Translations under genes and position numbers: made by a program | Notes under the pieces: model-generated | Database searches by the model: none | What the model was told of the DNA's origin: nothing | What the model saw: the letters and a program-made list of their open reading frames with translations, nothing else | Part shown: positions 1 to 12,096 of the stretch, piece after piece | Position numbering within the stretch: the stretch's first letter is position 1 | Layout: every line of letters starts with the position of its first letter | Assembly (NCBI GenBank): GCA_949152475.1 | Contig: OX424555.1 | Location: 14,402,868 to 14,466,867, forward strand | Source of the DNA: Terebella lapidaria | Taxonomy: Eukaryota; Annelida; Polychaeta; Terebellida; Terebellidae | Direction of reading: 5' to 3' | Length of the DNA stretch: 64,000 nucleotides

Positions 1-209
1 TTCCAAAATACTTCAAACTCCACCACAAAGTTTGATCAAACTCAGTCAAATTATTCAAGCTTGGTCCATATCATATGGAGGAAAAGCATAATTTTCAGTC
101 CGAAACTCGTGACGTTGAAGTATATAACACAGCCGTTCAGTTTTAATGCAACTTTTAACAAAGGAGTACCGGTATCAGAAATTAACGTCAAATGAAAGTT
201 TTGATACTG

Positions 210-400
210 ATGAAGTAGTTCGAAGTGAGAAGTTTGACCGTGTAAATCGGATCTCGGAGTTTGAAAGAGTTTGATGTAGTTTGAAGTAGTTTGACGTGAC
301 GAGTTTGATCGTGTAAACACCCACCATCAAACTATCTCAAACTCACTTTTTAGGAGTTTGAAGTAGAAAGTTTGAAATAGTTTGATCGTGTAAACCAGCC
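210..400. repeat. AGTTTGA-rich repeat cluster
   Basis: The motif AGTTTGA(C/T)CGTGTAAA occurs three times (about 231, 306 and 380), with many further AGTTTGA and its complement TCAAACT between them. Around 325-395 the two strands could pair through TCAAACTA and TAGTTTGA blocks. It looks like the remains of a short palindromic element. No coding content is seen. Confidence 0.5.
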
Positions 401-790
401 TTTATGTGTTTCCATACTAATTCGCATAAAAAACATTTTGTCATCAAATTTTTCCTATCAAACTGTAAAAGTTGGCAATCTACCACAAATATGCTAAATT
501 TTGAGCCCAAATGGGATTACGATCTTTTTTTTTTGTCTCCCTCTAGGGGTGTATAATATCGTCTTTCAAATGCACTGTCCAATTCAAACATCGAATAACT
601 TGCCAAATAGTGTTCAGTTTCGCTTCATATTTGAGGTGAAATTTAACATCAAAGTAGATTGCCAACTTTTGGTGGAAAAAATATGACTTCATAACACATG
701 GAAACAGATAAAGTTTCAAATTGATCTAACTATCATACACGAAGTTATGGGCACAATCAATTGAGGTTTTGCGTTGAACTCGGACTTAGA
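400..790. mobile_element. degraded foldback element, family A
   Basis: The segment around 466-485 (GTTGGCAATCTACC and flank) reappears inverted at 657-672, and the right arm runs on to a block ending near GTTTTGCGTTGAACT. The same arms, better preserved, make up the palindromic element at 12238-12794, so this is an older, partly eroded copy of that family. The following 791-1140 holds nothing I recognise. Confidence 0.55.
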
Positions 791-1139
791 GGCAGTGGTC
801 TCAGTGAGTAGCCCTACACCAAGCACAGTTCTGAGACAGGCGTTTGGCCTTGGGTATGCTTTAGATTGTTCTGCCAGTTACACTGCGAAGCCTGTGGTCA
901 CATGATCGCTTTGTTTTAAGAAACTGGTAGAGACGCTGGTGCTAGCAACTCGTGGACAGTAGACACTTAAACCAATTGAGCGCGGACATGGTGATTCCAT
1001 CCCGTTTTGAGTAGGGCGCCATACTAGTACTACATGTAGTAGCTAGAGCTCATGGGGACAAATTTATTCGGGGTCAAGCCGTTGAGGGAAAACTTGGATG
1101 GTCTGGAAGACTGTCAAATGGCACTCGTGGCAGCATACT

Positions 1140-3760
1140 GTGGTTATTAATCCTTATCGTCACATTAGCAAGGTCAATTTGCCATGCTTTCGCGGTGATT
1201 CATTTTTGACTCCGTTTGCAGGCAGCTCCGCAGACGTATGTCATTCATTGATCCACTGCACTGTTTCATTGCTCATGACGTCACACTCTGGTTCTCGTGC
1301 ACTGGCTGCTATTATTACAGCCATCCTGTTTTGGTTTCTTTTGAGTTGTGTCAGAGCTGCAAGGTGAGATGACGTTGGGGTAGCATGGGACCCCAGGGAC
1401 AATTCCAATCGCGGGCCCTGGAGGGGGCTACTTTGATCCGGTGCTCACACCCCGGGATTGATAAAGCCTCTCGCTCTGCGATGGCGCATACAGGGTCTGG
1501 AAGACCGTCAAGCTATCCGGGGTTCTAACGCTGTGGTGGACCGTCAGCGAGGCCGGCCAGCAACACGCCCATGTGCTCGTGTTCTGGGATGCCACTCCCC
1601 TGGCTCAAGACAGTGTCGCCAACCGGACACACTCCCAAATCAACTGCGAGTCGGTCTCCGATGGCTCTGACCACGCGGAAGGCCACCCGGACGACGTGTC
1701 CCAGTCCGCAGAGATGTCCTTTAAGTCCCCACTCAGTCACCGGACGTTGTTAAATCCTGGGGAGATGCAACACAAATTGCTGCCAGGGAACCACCCTGGC
1801 AACCCGATGCTTCAAGGCGCAGCTGGAGGATCCGGAGACGGATCTATCCCACGTCTTCCTCTGTCCGGGCAGCTACCTCGACCGGGATTTATTCCAATCA
1901 CATTTATGGGTTTGCGGAACAAAGTCCTGCAGGTGCCGGTCATCAGTGATAGGCTGGTGGATTGACTGTATCGACTTCCACCGCAGCACAGGCCAGTCCC
2001 CTTGAGGACCCCTGGGCACGACGTCAGTCAGTCTATCAACGATGTGGTGAATCAGCTCACTTACTTGCTCAATGAGCTGGCCCGATTCGGGCGCTATGAC
2101 CACGACCATACTCGAGGCAACCAGATCTAGAGCACGCTCGCCCTCTCCAGAGCGGTTGACAGAGAGACAGCAGCAGCTGATTTAAATGGCGCATGATGAG
2201 TATAAGCACAGTCAGCCCACCGCACCAATCTCATACAGGCCGGGATGGCTTCGGCCCGTCTGTCCGAACCCCAGCTCTCTCAAGCCCGTAGTTGCCTGTG
2301 GCCAAACCTGTAGGCCCTCACTTATGCCGAGGCTTGGAGGAATCACGTTGGCTATGGTGTATGCTGCTCAGAGAGTAGGTTCCATGGTCGACTGGTCCAG
2401 TTACCCGCTCCAACTAGTACGCTGGGAGCTGACTGGCAGCCTGTGGCTTTGGCCCTGAGCTATGCCAGCTGCTCTGCCTCGCTCATCCCTTATGCGTTAG
2501 AGCAGGCAGGGACTCCCTCTGTACCTGTGGGGAGTGGGGTATACCCGGGTTCGTATACCCAGGCAGCACCAGCAGTTCCCCCATCCACATCCATGGTATA
2601 TGGACCGACTTCAGTGGGTCCTTCCGTGGGTGGGTTGGAGCATGGGCTTACCCATCGCACGCCACAGACTTCGGCTCTGACACCCAGGAGCGCTCCCCAC
2701 ATGACTCGAAGCCAAACCAGTCTGCTTGGCAGAAGCGGCTCAATGGCAACAACAACAATCTAGAGGACTATTTGAGGACAACTCTGGAGAACCGTTACCT
2801 ACGAGGGATGGACACCAAGTGAGGCTGGGTACATCCTCACAGGGAGCCTCGAGGGGAAGTCCCTCCAGATCATGTCATTCCGCCTATTCGGAGATGTTTG
2901 CCGAGGTTGCTGAACAACTGCGGCTACTGTTTGCGCCTACGGTGAATACTCAGATGCATGAGGAGTTCAAGCCTCGCTTTCATCTTCCAGGGGTGTGGCG
3001 GTTCGTTTCTTAGTAGACACCAGGGCGGGAATTACTCTCGTGGCGGCACGTACAGGCAGCACTCCACTCTCCACAACATTGAGTTTCCTGATCCTGGGTG
3101 TTATCAGCTTTACGGAGCTGGAGCCATTTACACTTGGGGACAAGGACCCACCCTCTGGACCCACCAGGTGATCTCGGACTTGAACTATTAAATCACCCAC
3201 CGCAAGCTCCTCGCGGTAGTGACCACAGTGACCACAGCAGACTGACCAGTTCGCTCCGATGTCCACTGAACTATATGATGATGTTGATGGCTTGGTGGCA
3301 TGTCAAACTCCAAGAGTTATGACAAGCAGATAGAACACCGTGTCGGAAAGTTATTTGGCAATGCTGACGGCCTCTCACGTTGCCATAAGTGCAACAATCC
3401 AAACTACGCATGGATAACTCAGATCTGGACCCACTGGGAAGACCGCAGGCCACCGCAGCTCTCAATACAACGACAGCCCGGCCAGCAGTTCACCCTTTAG
3501 CGCAGACATGGCATTACTGGTACAATCGGTCCACGTTCGATCCGGGGGTGCAAATTGGCCCTAGCAAGACCACCTTGACGATTGGGATGTTTTCTTCCTG
3601 GGAACCCACCCCGTCTTCATCCGAGTCTGAGGTAGAGCGGCAGTTGCAAGCTGTGGTAGTGGCTGTTAATCCACAACCAGATGCGCAAGATAAGGAGCCA
3701 ACATACTTGGGCGGGTACTCTCCTGAGCAGCTGGCTGCGAAGCAAAGGGCAGACCGCACC
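1140..3760 (+). mobile_element. Ty3/gypsy-type retrotransposon fossil with LTR-like left segment
   Basis: About 1190-1580 shares blocks with LTR-like segments at 9.2, 44.1 and 49.5 kb, including a TGACGTCA site at 1276-1283. Interior traces read left to right as a long GC-rich stretch that may be gag; a retropepsin-like LVDT motif near 3010; the end of an RNase H/connection region with an HR-G-NAD-LSR signature near 3330-3380; and a YSPEQL-type stretch at about 3718, as found just before the integrase zinc domain in gypsy elements. It is broken in many places and looks old. The right side ends where Helitron-like sequence begins. The family call rests on the motifs and their order. Confidence 0.6.
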
Positions 3761-3840
3761 GGACGTCAAGGCCTAAAGATGCCTTGGAGGCATTTTGGTA
3801 TAGACTAACGGTGTACTTACCTACGGTATATCATTTATTA

Positions 3841-6296
3841 CTAGACATCAAAGCCTAAAGATGTCTTGGAGGCATTTCGGTGTTAAGACTAATTTATAAT
3901 ATTTATAGCATGTTTACCATAGACTGTACGACACACCATTTCCAAGATATCGACGAAAATGAAAAATGTCGACTCAGCAAAAAAATTTGAGGTCATCCAT
4001 ATTATCCCTTAGACATGTTTGTTTAGACCGACTCGGCAGAAAAATTCAAGGTCAAGGTCAAAGGTCATCCCTAATACCCCTTAAACATGTTTGTCTAGGG
4101 CGACGAGTCCAAAATAACGTCCGTTTCGCTCTATGGCCCACCGTTCCCGAGATATCGCCGAAAATGAAAAATGCAGACTCGGCAAAATAATTTCGGGTCA
4201 AGGTCGAAGTTTATCCATGATATCCCTCAGACATGTTTGTCTAGGTAGCAGAGTCCGAAAATAACGTCTGTTTCGCTCTATGACGCAGTGTTTCCGAGAT
4301 AATGCCGGAAACGAAAAATGCTGACTCTGTGAAAAAGTTTCAGGTCAAGGTCAAAGTCCATCCATAAAACCCCTTAGACATGTTTGTCTAGGGCAACGAG
4401 TCCGAAAATAAAGTCTGTTTCGCTCTACGACGCACCGTTCCGAAAATAACGTCCGTTTTACGACGCACTGTTTCCAAGATATGCAGGAAACCTCAAGGAT
4501 GACTGGGCGAAAACTCTTCCGACCTCTGGGTCAGAGGTCGTTTGACGAATTAATCCCAAAATCAATAGGGTTCTTCCCTGTTGGTATATGAACCTCCATG
4601 TGAAGTTCTGCAGGCATTGCCTGTATACCTATTGAGTTATCGTGTGGAAACTAAGTCCTAAAATCAAAATGGATTTCATCCTCACGGACCTCACCGACCT
4701 CGGATACGGCTGAAACGCAATAGGGTTCTTCCACATAATATGTCTGACCAATGCTGAAATGTGGGCGTCTATAAGGTTATTGACGTGATAACGGGTTTGA
4801 GGCACTCGTTCTTGTTGCGCAAATGTAGCGTGACAAGAACTCGTGCCTCAAATCAGTTATCACATCAATAACCTTTTGCTTGTCACGAATGACATCCGTT
4901 TTGTTCTATGACACACCATACTGAGAAACCACACGAATAAACAAACAAAATGCTAACTCAAAAAAAAATTGGGGTCAGGGTTTGTTTCGCTCTGCGGTGC
5001 ACCACTTCTGTTGAAAAAACGTCTGTTTCGCTCTCTAATCGCTCTCCATTTCCGATATATTAATGAGACCGAAGAATTCCGACTCAGTGAAAAAAATTTC
5101 GGTTGGTCAAAGGTCATCCTTAATACCCATTTGACATCTTTGTCTAGGGTGAAAATATCCGTTTCGCTCTATGACACACCGTTTTTGAGATATTGATGAA
5201 AACAAAAAATGCCGACTCAAGGCCAAGGTCATCCATAATACCCAGTAGACATGTTTGTCTAGGGCAGAGTCCGAATAATGACGAATAATGAAGACTCAGC
5301 GAAAAAATTTTAAGGTCCAGGAAAAAGGTCATCCCTAATACCCTTAGACATGTTTCCGAAAATAACCACGAGTCCGAAAATAACGTCCGTTTCGCTCTAG
5401 GACGCCCGTTTCTGAGATATGCAGGAAGCCCCGAGAATGAATCAGAAAAAAACTTATTTCGACCTCTAGGTCAAAGGTCGTTTAACGGATCGATCACAAA
5501 ATCAATTAGGTTCTTCCCTGGTGGTATATGAAAAAGGGTTCTTCCATTTCTGACTGGAGGTGAAAATTTGGCAAGGATCTATCCAGGCGATCTAAAGTTA
5601 TCGGCCGAAAAATAAAAAATTTGAGTCAGGGTCTGTTTCACTCTGTGATGCACCACTTCTGCTGAAAAAAAGCTGTTTCGCTCTATGATGCACCATTTCG
5701 GATGTATTGATGAGGCCGAAGAATTCCGACTCAGTGAAAAAATTTAAGGTTGGTCAAAGGTCATCCCTAATACCCATTTGACATCTTTGTCTAAGGCGAA
5801 AATATCCGTTTCGCTCTATGACACACCGTTTTCGAGATGTTTGTCTAGGGCAGAGTCCGAATAATGACGAATCATGAAGACTCAGCGAAAAAATTTAAGG
5901 TCCAGGAAAAAGGTCATCCCTAATACTCTTAGACATGTTTCCGCAAATAACCACGAGTCCGAAAATAACGTCCGTTTTGCTCTAGGACGCCCGTTTCTGA
6001 GATATGCAGGAAGCCTCGAGGATGAATCAGAAAAAAACTTATTTCGACCTCTAGGTCAAAGGTCGTTTAACGGATCGATTCCAAAATCAATTAGGTTCTT
6101 CCCTGGTGGTATATGAAACTCCATGCAGAGTTCTGCAACCATTGCCTGAATGTTTTTTAAGTTAAAGTCCGGAAACCAAATCTCAAAATCAGCCTTGATT
6201 TCATCCTCACAGACGTTGGAGCTGGCTAAAAACCATAACGGCAAAAGAAAATTGTTTTTTTTTGCTAAAACAATAGGCTGCCCAATAATGCTTTAA
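3841..6296. mobile_element. old Helitron-like (pearl/HINE-type) element with ~147-bp tandem repeats
   Basis: It starts CTAGACATCAAAGCC and ends near TGCTTTAA, the same end design as the better copies at 24253-27115 and 27159-29276. Inside are diverged monomers about 147 bp apart (for example the CGAGTCC blocks near 4100 and 4247), then a non-tandem segment with the 'CAATAGGGTTCTTCC' block, which appears more than once. Some monomers carry a perfect DR1-like AGGTCAAAGGTCA. An isolated partial copy of the hairpin end lies just outside at about 3761-3805. No protein coding is seen. It is much more diverged than the 24-29 kb copies and therefore older. Confidence 0.7.
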
Positions 6297-8380
6297 TGAC
6301 CTGATTTAAATACGGGATGGCCTTAAAATTTTTGGCTGCCCATATACATGGAATGATAGGAGTCACCGGAGGGAGAACACTGTATGTGTATGAGCGTGCA
6401 GGAAAACTGAATACATTTGTCGTAGTGTGCTATTTTTAGACAGGGTGTTTCCATGGAGACGCATGTACATGCTGTGTGTGTAGAATTGCTGCGTTTTGTT
6501 TTATATATATATATGCTGAGTAGCCAGTGTAACTGGTCATTCAAACACTCGGCACTGGTGGAAACAGATCTGTGGATCTCGACTCCCAGTGCTTTGAAGT
6601 TAAAAGCTTACATGTATACGTCAGAGCATTCTGACGGGGAGGGAACGGGAGGAGAGGGCCTCCAAATCGTGACTGCAAGGCCCTGCGCACATCGAGTGCA
6701 CCTGCTACACAACGTGTGCAGTCTGGCGCGACCAAGTCTCAAGCTACATGTAAACGGTGGGCCCTGAACTGCCTGGAGTCTGGCAGGGCACGCTATTTTG
6801 TGGACGGTATTCCAAGGATTTCCAATTCTGCTGATCCGCGGAGGCAGGAATGACAGCTGGCATCCCCTTCACTCGTCCGCGAGAATGGATAAGTGTCCTT
6901 TCTGCCCTTGGAGGTTAAGCATACAATTACTTGGCTATCTGTAAAGATCGGTGGTATCCTGACGCCGATCACCTGAACCACCCTGTGATTACGTACCAAT
7001 ACCCCTTGATTCGAATGCTCGTCAGCAGGTGGTGATTTTCCCTTGACTCCCTCAGATGACACTTTTTGAGTCTGGAAGCCCTGAATTCACACTGCGCTTC
7101 GGCCCACTATGGCCAGGCAGTGGCGACGGATCGCGACGAGACAGGGCCTGTATTTATTTACGGTTATATCCTGCCTAGGGTCAAGGTGGAATCTTGTCTG
7201 GCACTATGGTCCATGGCGCTTTGCACAGCATGCCATGGACGACTGCTGGAAAGACTCGGGTACAGTGTCAGTGGAGATGTGAGCTTTGGAGCTCATCTAT
7301 TTGCCACCATGGGTCAAACTCCAGAGCAGTATGCATCGGTGGCCGAGGAACAGTATCCAGCGAGAACGGATGTTTACCGTGGTGTCCGAGATGCCCCAGA
7401 TCATGGGCCTCACAGAAGTAGCACACCCAGTCTTCGTCTTCAGAAAAGAGCCAGTCTTCTGGAAGAGTTCCGGGGACTGCGCCGCTCCCAAGAACTCTAG
7501 GTGTGCCCTCAGCTAAGGCCCCTTGTCACACTCGCCTGCGGCACGGCCTCTGGCCATGTCGGCGGTGCACATGGTGCCTTCAGAGACCACCGTGTCTGTG
7601 AAAACAGCCTCTGGGGCCAGGATACTGGGTCCCAAGGTCCCTGCTGATGCTCATTTGGTTGGAGTTGCTCCGGCACGCCCGCCACCTCCAACCAGGTTGG
7701 CGTCTGCCTCCTGACTATTCTCAGAAGATGGGTCCGCGAGCTGGCAAAGTACAGCCGCCCTGGACGTGGAACTTCTGAATCCAGTCGAGGAGGCATTCCG
7801 TGAAGGAATGGCCACTGCTAGATAGGTGGTGGAGTCACATCTGACTTTCATCCTTGCTGAGGTACAGGAGGAGAATGAGGAGCTCTGTAGTTGTCTTCAC
7901 GAAGCTGAGTTCGCTCAAGCTCATGCGCACAAGAGTGTTGATGATCCTCAGTCATCCGCCATCATGCAGACCGATGTGGCTCACTCTGGCGCAACGCTGA
8001 AGCTGGCAGTCTACCCCATTTTGGTGGGGTGAGCGCGCCCGGAAACACCGCATGGCTGATGAGGTGGAGCAGTTCTCCGCAATCACGCCATTGAACACTG
8101 GAGGACTCCCTTCCTCCATCCAGGATGCCCGACTTGGCCTTCGCGTCCACCACTTTCATAGGTTCGCCCTTCCAGCCCCGTTGAGTCGGCGCCACTTTCT
8201 CCGCTGCAGGAAGGCTAGTGAAGCTACTAGACATGTCACCATAGGTCCGCGATGACGGTGCTGGAGTCGCTTCGCACTGCTTCACCCTGCCCAGATCATC
8301 GCGGATCCGCTGGTGAGGTACCTGTATAGAGGTACTTTCACTTTCGATCACTGGCGTGCCGTTATACAAAATTTCTAAAT
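6297..8380. other. GC-rich block of unknown origin
   Basis: From about 6600 the base composition is clearly richer in G and C than the AT-rich surroundings and resembles the gypsy fossil at 1.4-3.7 kb. The longest frames, 7066-7500 (+) and 7962-8369 (-), match no family I recognise. It may be the other half of the fossil split by the element at 3841-6296, but I saw no integrase or LTR in it to prove that. It could equally be a different decayed element or an old host exon region. Confidence 0.3.
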
Positions 8381-9164
8381 TTAAAGGCTAATTAGATTCC
8401 AAACACTTGGCACACCGTCCCTTTCGACAGATGACCTTCATAGGTCATCATCCTTTCTGGTACACCTCACTCAAAATATTAACTTGTTTCTTAGGGTTTA
8501 TTAGAAATTCTGGAGCGATACAGTGTAGTCCACTAAGTCCCAGGGTCGGTCCCCATTTTTCCAAAACAGACCCTTAAAGGTGCTATGCTATTTACTAGTA
8601 ATGTGATTATTAAATTGTTCTATATGCAATATTATTCATATTTACTACATTAAGATGGCCATAGAGCCATTCAAAACAAACAGATGAATGTCTAGAGAGT
8701 TCAGAAGACTGATCTTTCAAGTGAAGAGCAGTCAGCATATTTTTACGTAAAATGGAGCAGTTCTCCGCACAAGAGTGCGAACTCAATTCTATCCAGAATT
8801 CTTGACACTGGGAAGTGAACATATATATGTATGTGCTGCAAGCTATGTAGCTGTGGCTTTGTTAGCATTTACTCAATAGCATCCACTGCTCGTCCCGAAT
8901 GATCCATTGTGAACGGTGACTATTCTAGAAATACGCAAAGGGATCACTGAAGTAGTGTTGAACACAAGAACAAGTATGTTTATAAAGTTTTATGTCCTCG
9001 GGGCTCCGAGGGTTAAGGTCTGATCGGTTTCTGTGTTGTGACTTTGGGTACTGCTCACCTCGTCTCCTTCCAGGTCCTACATGTGATACTCTGGTCGTGT
9101 TTGCCAGTTTTTGTCCAAAGTGAAACATGTTGGGGACCAACATTGTAAGTAGGAGGTACCGGTA
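8381..9164. other. no gene recognised
   Basis: AT-rich sequence without a convincing exon, RNA gene or element end. A 16-base string GGAGCAGTTCTCCGCA occurs here (about 8752) and at about 8063, which hints at an old shared repeat. Confidence 0.4.
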
Positions 9165-9600
9165 GTGTGGCGAATTTGCCCAAAGATTGCGAAAGGTATT
9201 ACTTTTCTGTACACTATATTCTGGCTGCTTCACGTTCGAACCTTGCTCTCCCTGGTGACGTATGTCATTTCGAGCCACCACTGTTTCATTGATAATGACG
9301 TCAGACCCTGGTTCTCGTGCGCTGGCTGCTATAAATACAACCAGGCCATTTTGGTTTCTTTCAGTTGCCTCAGATCAAGGCGAGAGGACTACGGTGTAGC
9401 ATGGCCATGTGCTCCTGTCCCCCTCCCATGGTACTTAGGCTCGACACACCGGGCTACATAACTATGACGAATTATTTCTGCATTGTGTATCGAGGCTGAC
9501 CAGTACCTGGTTATAGTTGAGTAATTACGGCACCCGCCATGACCATGCCGCAGCGCGGGGCGCTTGCAGCCTAGGTAGCGTGCGTCAAACGTTACATTTG
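9165..9600 (+). mobile_element. LTR-like segment, solo copy
   Basis: It begins near TGTGGCGAATTTGCCC and ends near CCTAGGTAGCG...GTTACA. Related copies lie at about 1190-1580, 43996-45424 and, reversed, 49026-49710. It carries TGACGTCA at 9296-9303 and a TATA-like CTATAAATAC about 30 bases further on, the layout of an LTR core promoter. No coding interior is attached, so it is probably a solo LTR of an old element. The exact ends are inferred from the limits of similarity among copies. Confidence 0.5.
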
Positions 9601-9899
9601 TAGGCCTACAACAAGCTTACAGGAAGTATTATATGAAGCATCTTTTGATGACCATGGATTCGACCGAAGGTCACCTTTTGTATTGAGAACCTGGAGTAAC
9701 ACAAGGTATATATATATATTTTTTATTAAAAATCATTGTTATCTCCACATGAAATGTGAAATTTGGTCTTTGGAGGCGAAACTCTGGAGCTCAGATTTTA
9801 TCTTTTCGTGATCTGATGACATGTTGGTTAGCCAAGGCTCTTGGTCGAAATATACTAGAATGTTCACTGTTATGTGGCTCAAAACTGTACATTTCTCTG

Positions 9900-10226
9900 G
9901 TAAGATCATAGACATAGAAGAGAGATGGACTGCTAACTCCGAGATCAATCTCTTTGTTTCTAGTCTTTGAGCTCGAGGTCACAAAACGTCAGAGGAAGAT
10001 GGTAGTTACACTTCCTTTGTCAACGTATAACGTCGTATTGCCATTGTTCATTCCTGACGATTCTCAGTGTTGACTCCACGTACGGTATTCAACGTATTTT
10101 GACAATTCAATTTTCCCAGGACACTTCAAACCGGAAATAAAGTACCCATCTTCCTCTGGTCACAAGCTCAAGGTCACTGAGGTAGAGTTGGCAGTCCATC
10201 TCTCTTCTAGGTCTATGGTAAGATGA
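9900..10226. mobile_element. foldback (palindromic) element
   Basis: The left arm at about 9900-10010 (AGAAGAGAGATGGACTGC and flank) is matched in reverse complement by the right arm ending at about 10226 (GCAGTCCATCTCTCTTCT). The arms are about 100 bp with scattered mismatches. There is no coding region. It is a MITE-like palindrome of unknown superfamily, lying just downstream of RPL22. Confidence 0.65.
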
Positions 10227-10300
10227 CACCACTGACACACCGTATTAACATCACAGTTCCTGAAGGCTCTCCTTTTTGGACAGTCACTTGATCCTGCCAT

Positions 10301-10520
10301 TAATATACTGTGAAGCCACAAATTATAGCTACCTTTTATTTATGCGAATCCAATAAAATCGCAAAATTAAATGAACACAAACTATTTCGGAAGAAAACTC
10401 GAAACGTTATGACAAAATTGATCGAGACGGCAAAACCGTGAAATTAGATGGCCATGAACAAGGTCTGATCGCAAAGACGCAAAAATTTGCGGCAGCGAAC
10501 TTGAAGGGTTTTACAGTAGT
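10301..10520. mobile_element. older copy of TACTGTAAAA MITE
   Basis: The ends TACTGTGAAG and GGGTTTTACAGTA, with interior CGCAAAATTAAAT and AAATTTGCGG blocks, match in plan the better-kept MITE at 10860-11370. It lies about 150 bp downstream of the RPL22 stop codon, so it may fall in or near the 3' untranslated region. Confidence 0.5.
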
Positions 10521-10665
10521 ACTTGTAGTAGTTCATATTAATACAGTCTCTTCAATTTTTGCTGTCTTGCGAGCCTTCTTGTTTTGTGAGCAACACAATA
10601 ACAACTGCAATTTGTTAATGATTCTTTATTTTCTCAGCTTCACAAATCACTTCAGAGGAATGTGA

Positions 10666-12037
10666 CTACTCATTGTCATCATCATCTTCATCCTCCTCAT
10701 TGTTGATCTGGAAGTAGCGCAGCTCATAAGAATCTTTGTTGTTGGCCACAACACGGAGCCAGTCTCGCAAGTTGTTCTTCTTCAGGTACTTCTTGGTCAG
10801 GTATTTCAAGTACCTGGAAAATGGAATTACAGATTCATGCAGCATGGATATAGTTTCTCTAATACTGTAAAAGTACTAATTTTCGCGCGGTACTTATTTC
10901 GCGTATTTCGCGGTAAGGGTAGATCCGCGAAATTAAATACCTCGCTAAAATAAGTCTCCCGCGAAAATTAATTTTGAGGTTTGTGGCCGTCCATAGCACA
11001 ATACGCTGTTGCTAATCATAACGCGCAGAATTTCGTTAGTTACAGTGCCCAGATACCGGTCGCTAGCGTCTGCATGGCACGTGCTTGAACTTGGTGCCGA
11101 TGACATCTGCACCAAGTTCAAGCTTTTGCAGACTAAGGATGACTTGTTTGACGTTTGTGTTTAAAATTTCAAATAAAATCTGATTTGATTTCCTGTGACT
11201 TTCCATTTCTCACACCAATTGCATTGATATACTGTGATGTCCATCAACTGCAAATTCTTTACGCGATTACTGGCAATCACTGAACCGCGAAATTAAATCC
11301 CCGCGAAATTGCCTGGGGGTAAAAACCGCGAAATTTAATACCCGCGAAAAAAAGTGTTTTTACAGTATTACTCAATATAATTTTCCTGTACACAATGGTT
11401 CAGATGCTACCAATCAGTCATGTTTATCAGACTGGGGCGGTTTATGATCATCATCAGTTAAAAACATGTACAAATAACGAATATTCCTCACTTTCAAACA
11501 CACAAACAAAACAATACCACAATACAATTTTTGATGTCACAACCACAAAACCAATGTCATGTCCTAACCTTTTGGAGAAAGCGATGTCAGCAACAACAAC
11601 AAGCTTGGACTTCTGGCGTTCAATGGACACATTGTTACCAAGGTTCCCCGTCTTCCCATTCACCTTAATTTTTTCCTGAAGGAACTTTTGCTGTTGGATG
11701 CAAGAGGAGACATGAGGGGAGGCAGGGACTAGGGAAGGGAACCCTAACCCTGGTGAGTCTTGGAAAGATTATCTTCCTGACTCACAATTAGGGAAGAGAA
11801 CCCTAATCCAGATGGCATGATTAATTCTTACACAAATCAACATGCAAGGTTACAAACACTGATACAAACAAACAAGATGTCTGATGTATATGAACTGTTT
11901 CTTTGGCTTACAAAGCTCGTTGGGTCCAGGATGCCATCTTCAACAGGGTGAGAACAGTCTATGGTGAACTTCAATTCAGTCTTTTTTTTCTTGCCTTTGC
12001 TCTTTAGACCTTTCTGTGTTGGTTTTGTTTTCCGTGT
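10666..12037 (-). CDS. RPL22: 60S ribosomal protein L22 (spliced; start exon not found)
   Basis: RPL22 is an RNA-binding protein of the large cytoplasmic ribosomal subunit. Three minus-strand exons are clear: 11912-12037 (42 codons, ending DPTSF), 11569-11690 and 10666-10813, with the stop codon at 10666-10668. All visible junctions are GT-AG and the phases agree; an arginine codon is split AG|G between the last two exons. The protein reads [18 protein letters not shown], then the NGK(T/A)GNLG and IERQKSK stretches, then [20 protein letters not shown], and ends in an acidic tail, all typical of animal L22. The 131 codons seen compare with about 128 for the human protein. Only the short first exon carrying the ATG is missing; the 12037 end is a CAG acceptor. 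The larger visible intron (10814-11568) holds a MITE. The gene looks functional. Confidence 0.95.
10860..11370. mobile_element. MITE with TAATACTGTAAAA ends, in RPL22 intron
   Basis: The terminal inverted repeats are TAATACTGTAAAAG...and ...TTTTACAGTATTA. Subterminal blocks of TTTCGCGG and CCGCGAAATTAAAT repeat in both orientations. It is non-coding, about 510 bp, with a TA at each end that may be the target duplication. It lies wholly inside the RPL22 intron at 10814-11568. The superfamily is unknown; TA targets are typical of Tc1/mariner-like elements. Confidence 0.7.
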
Positions 12038-12096
12038 CTGAAAATAGTTGTACGTGTACTAGGCCTAGGCCTAAATGTATAATGTAGATCTAACGA

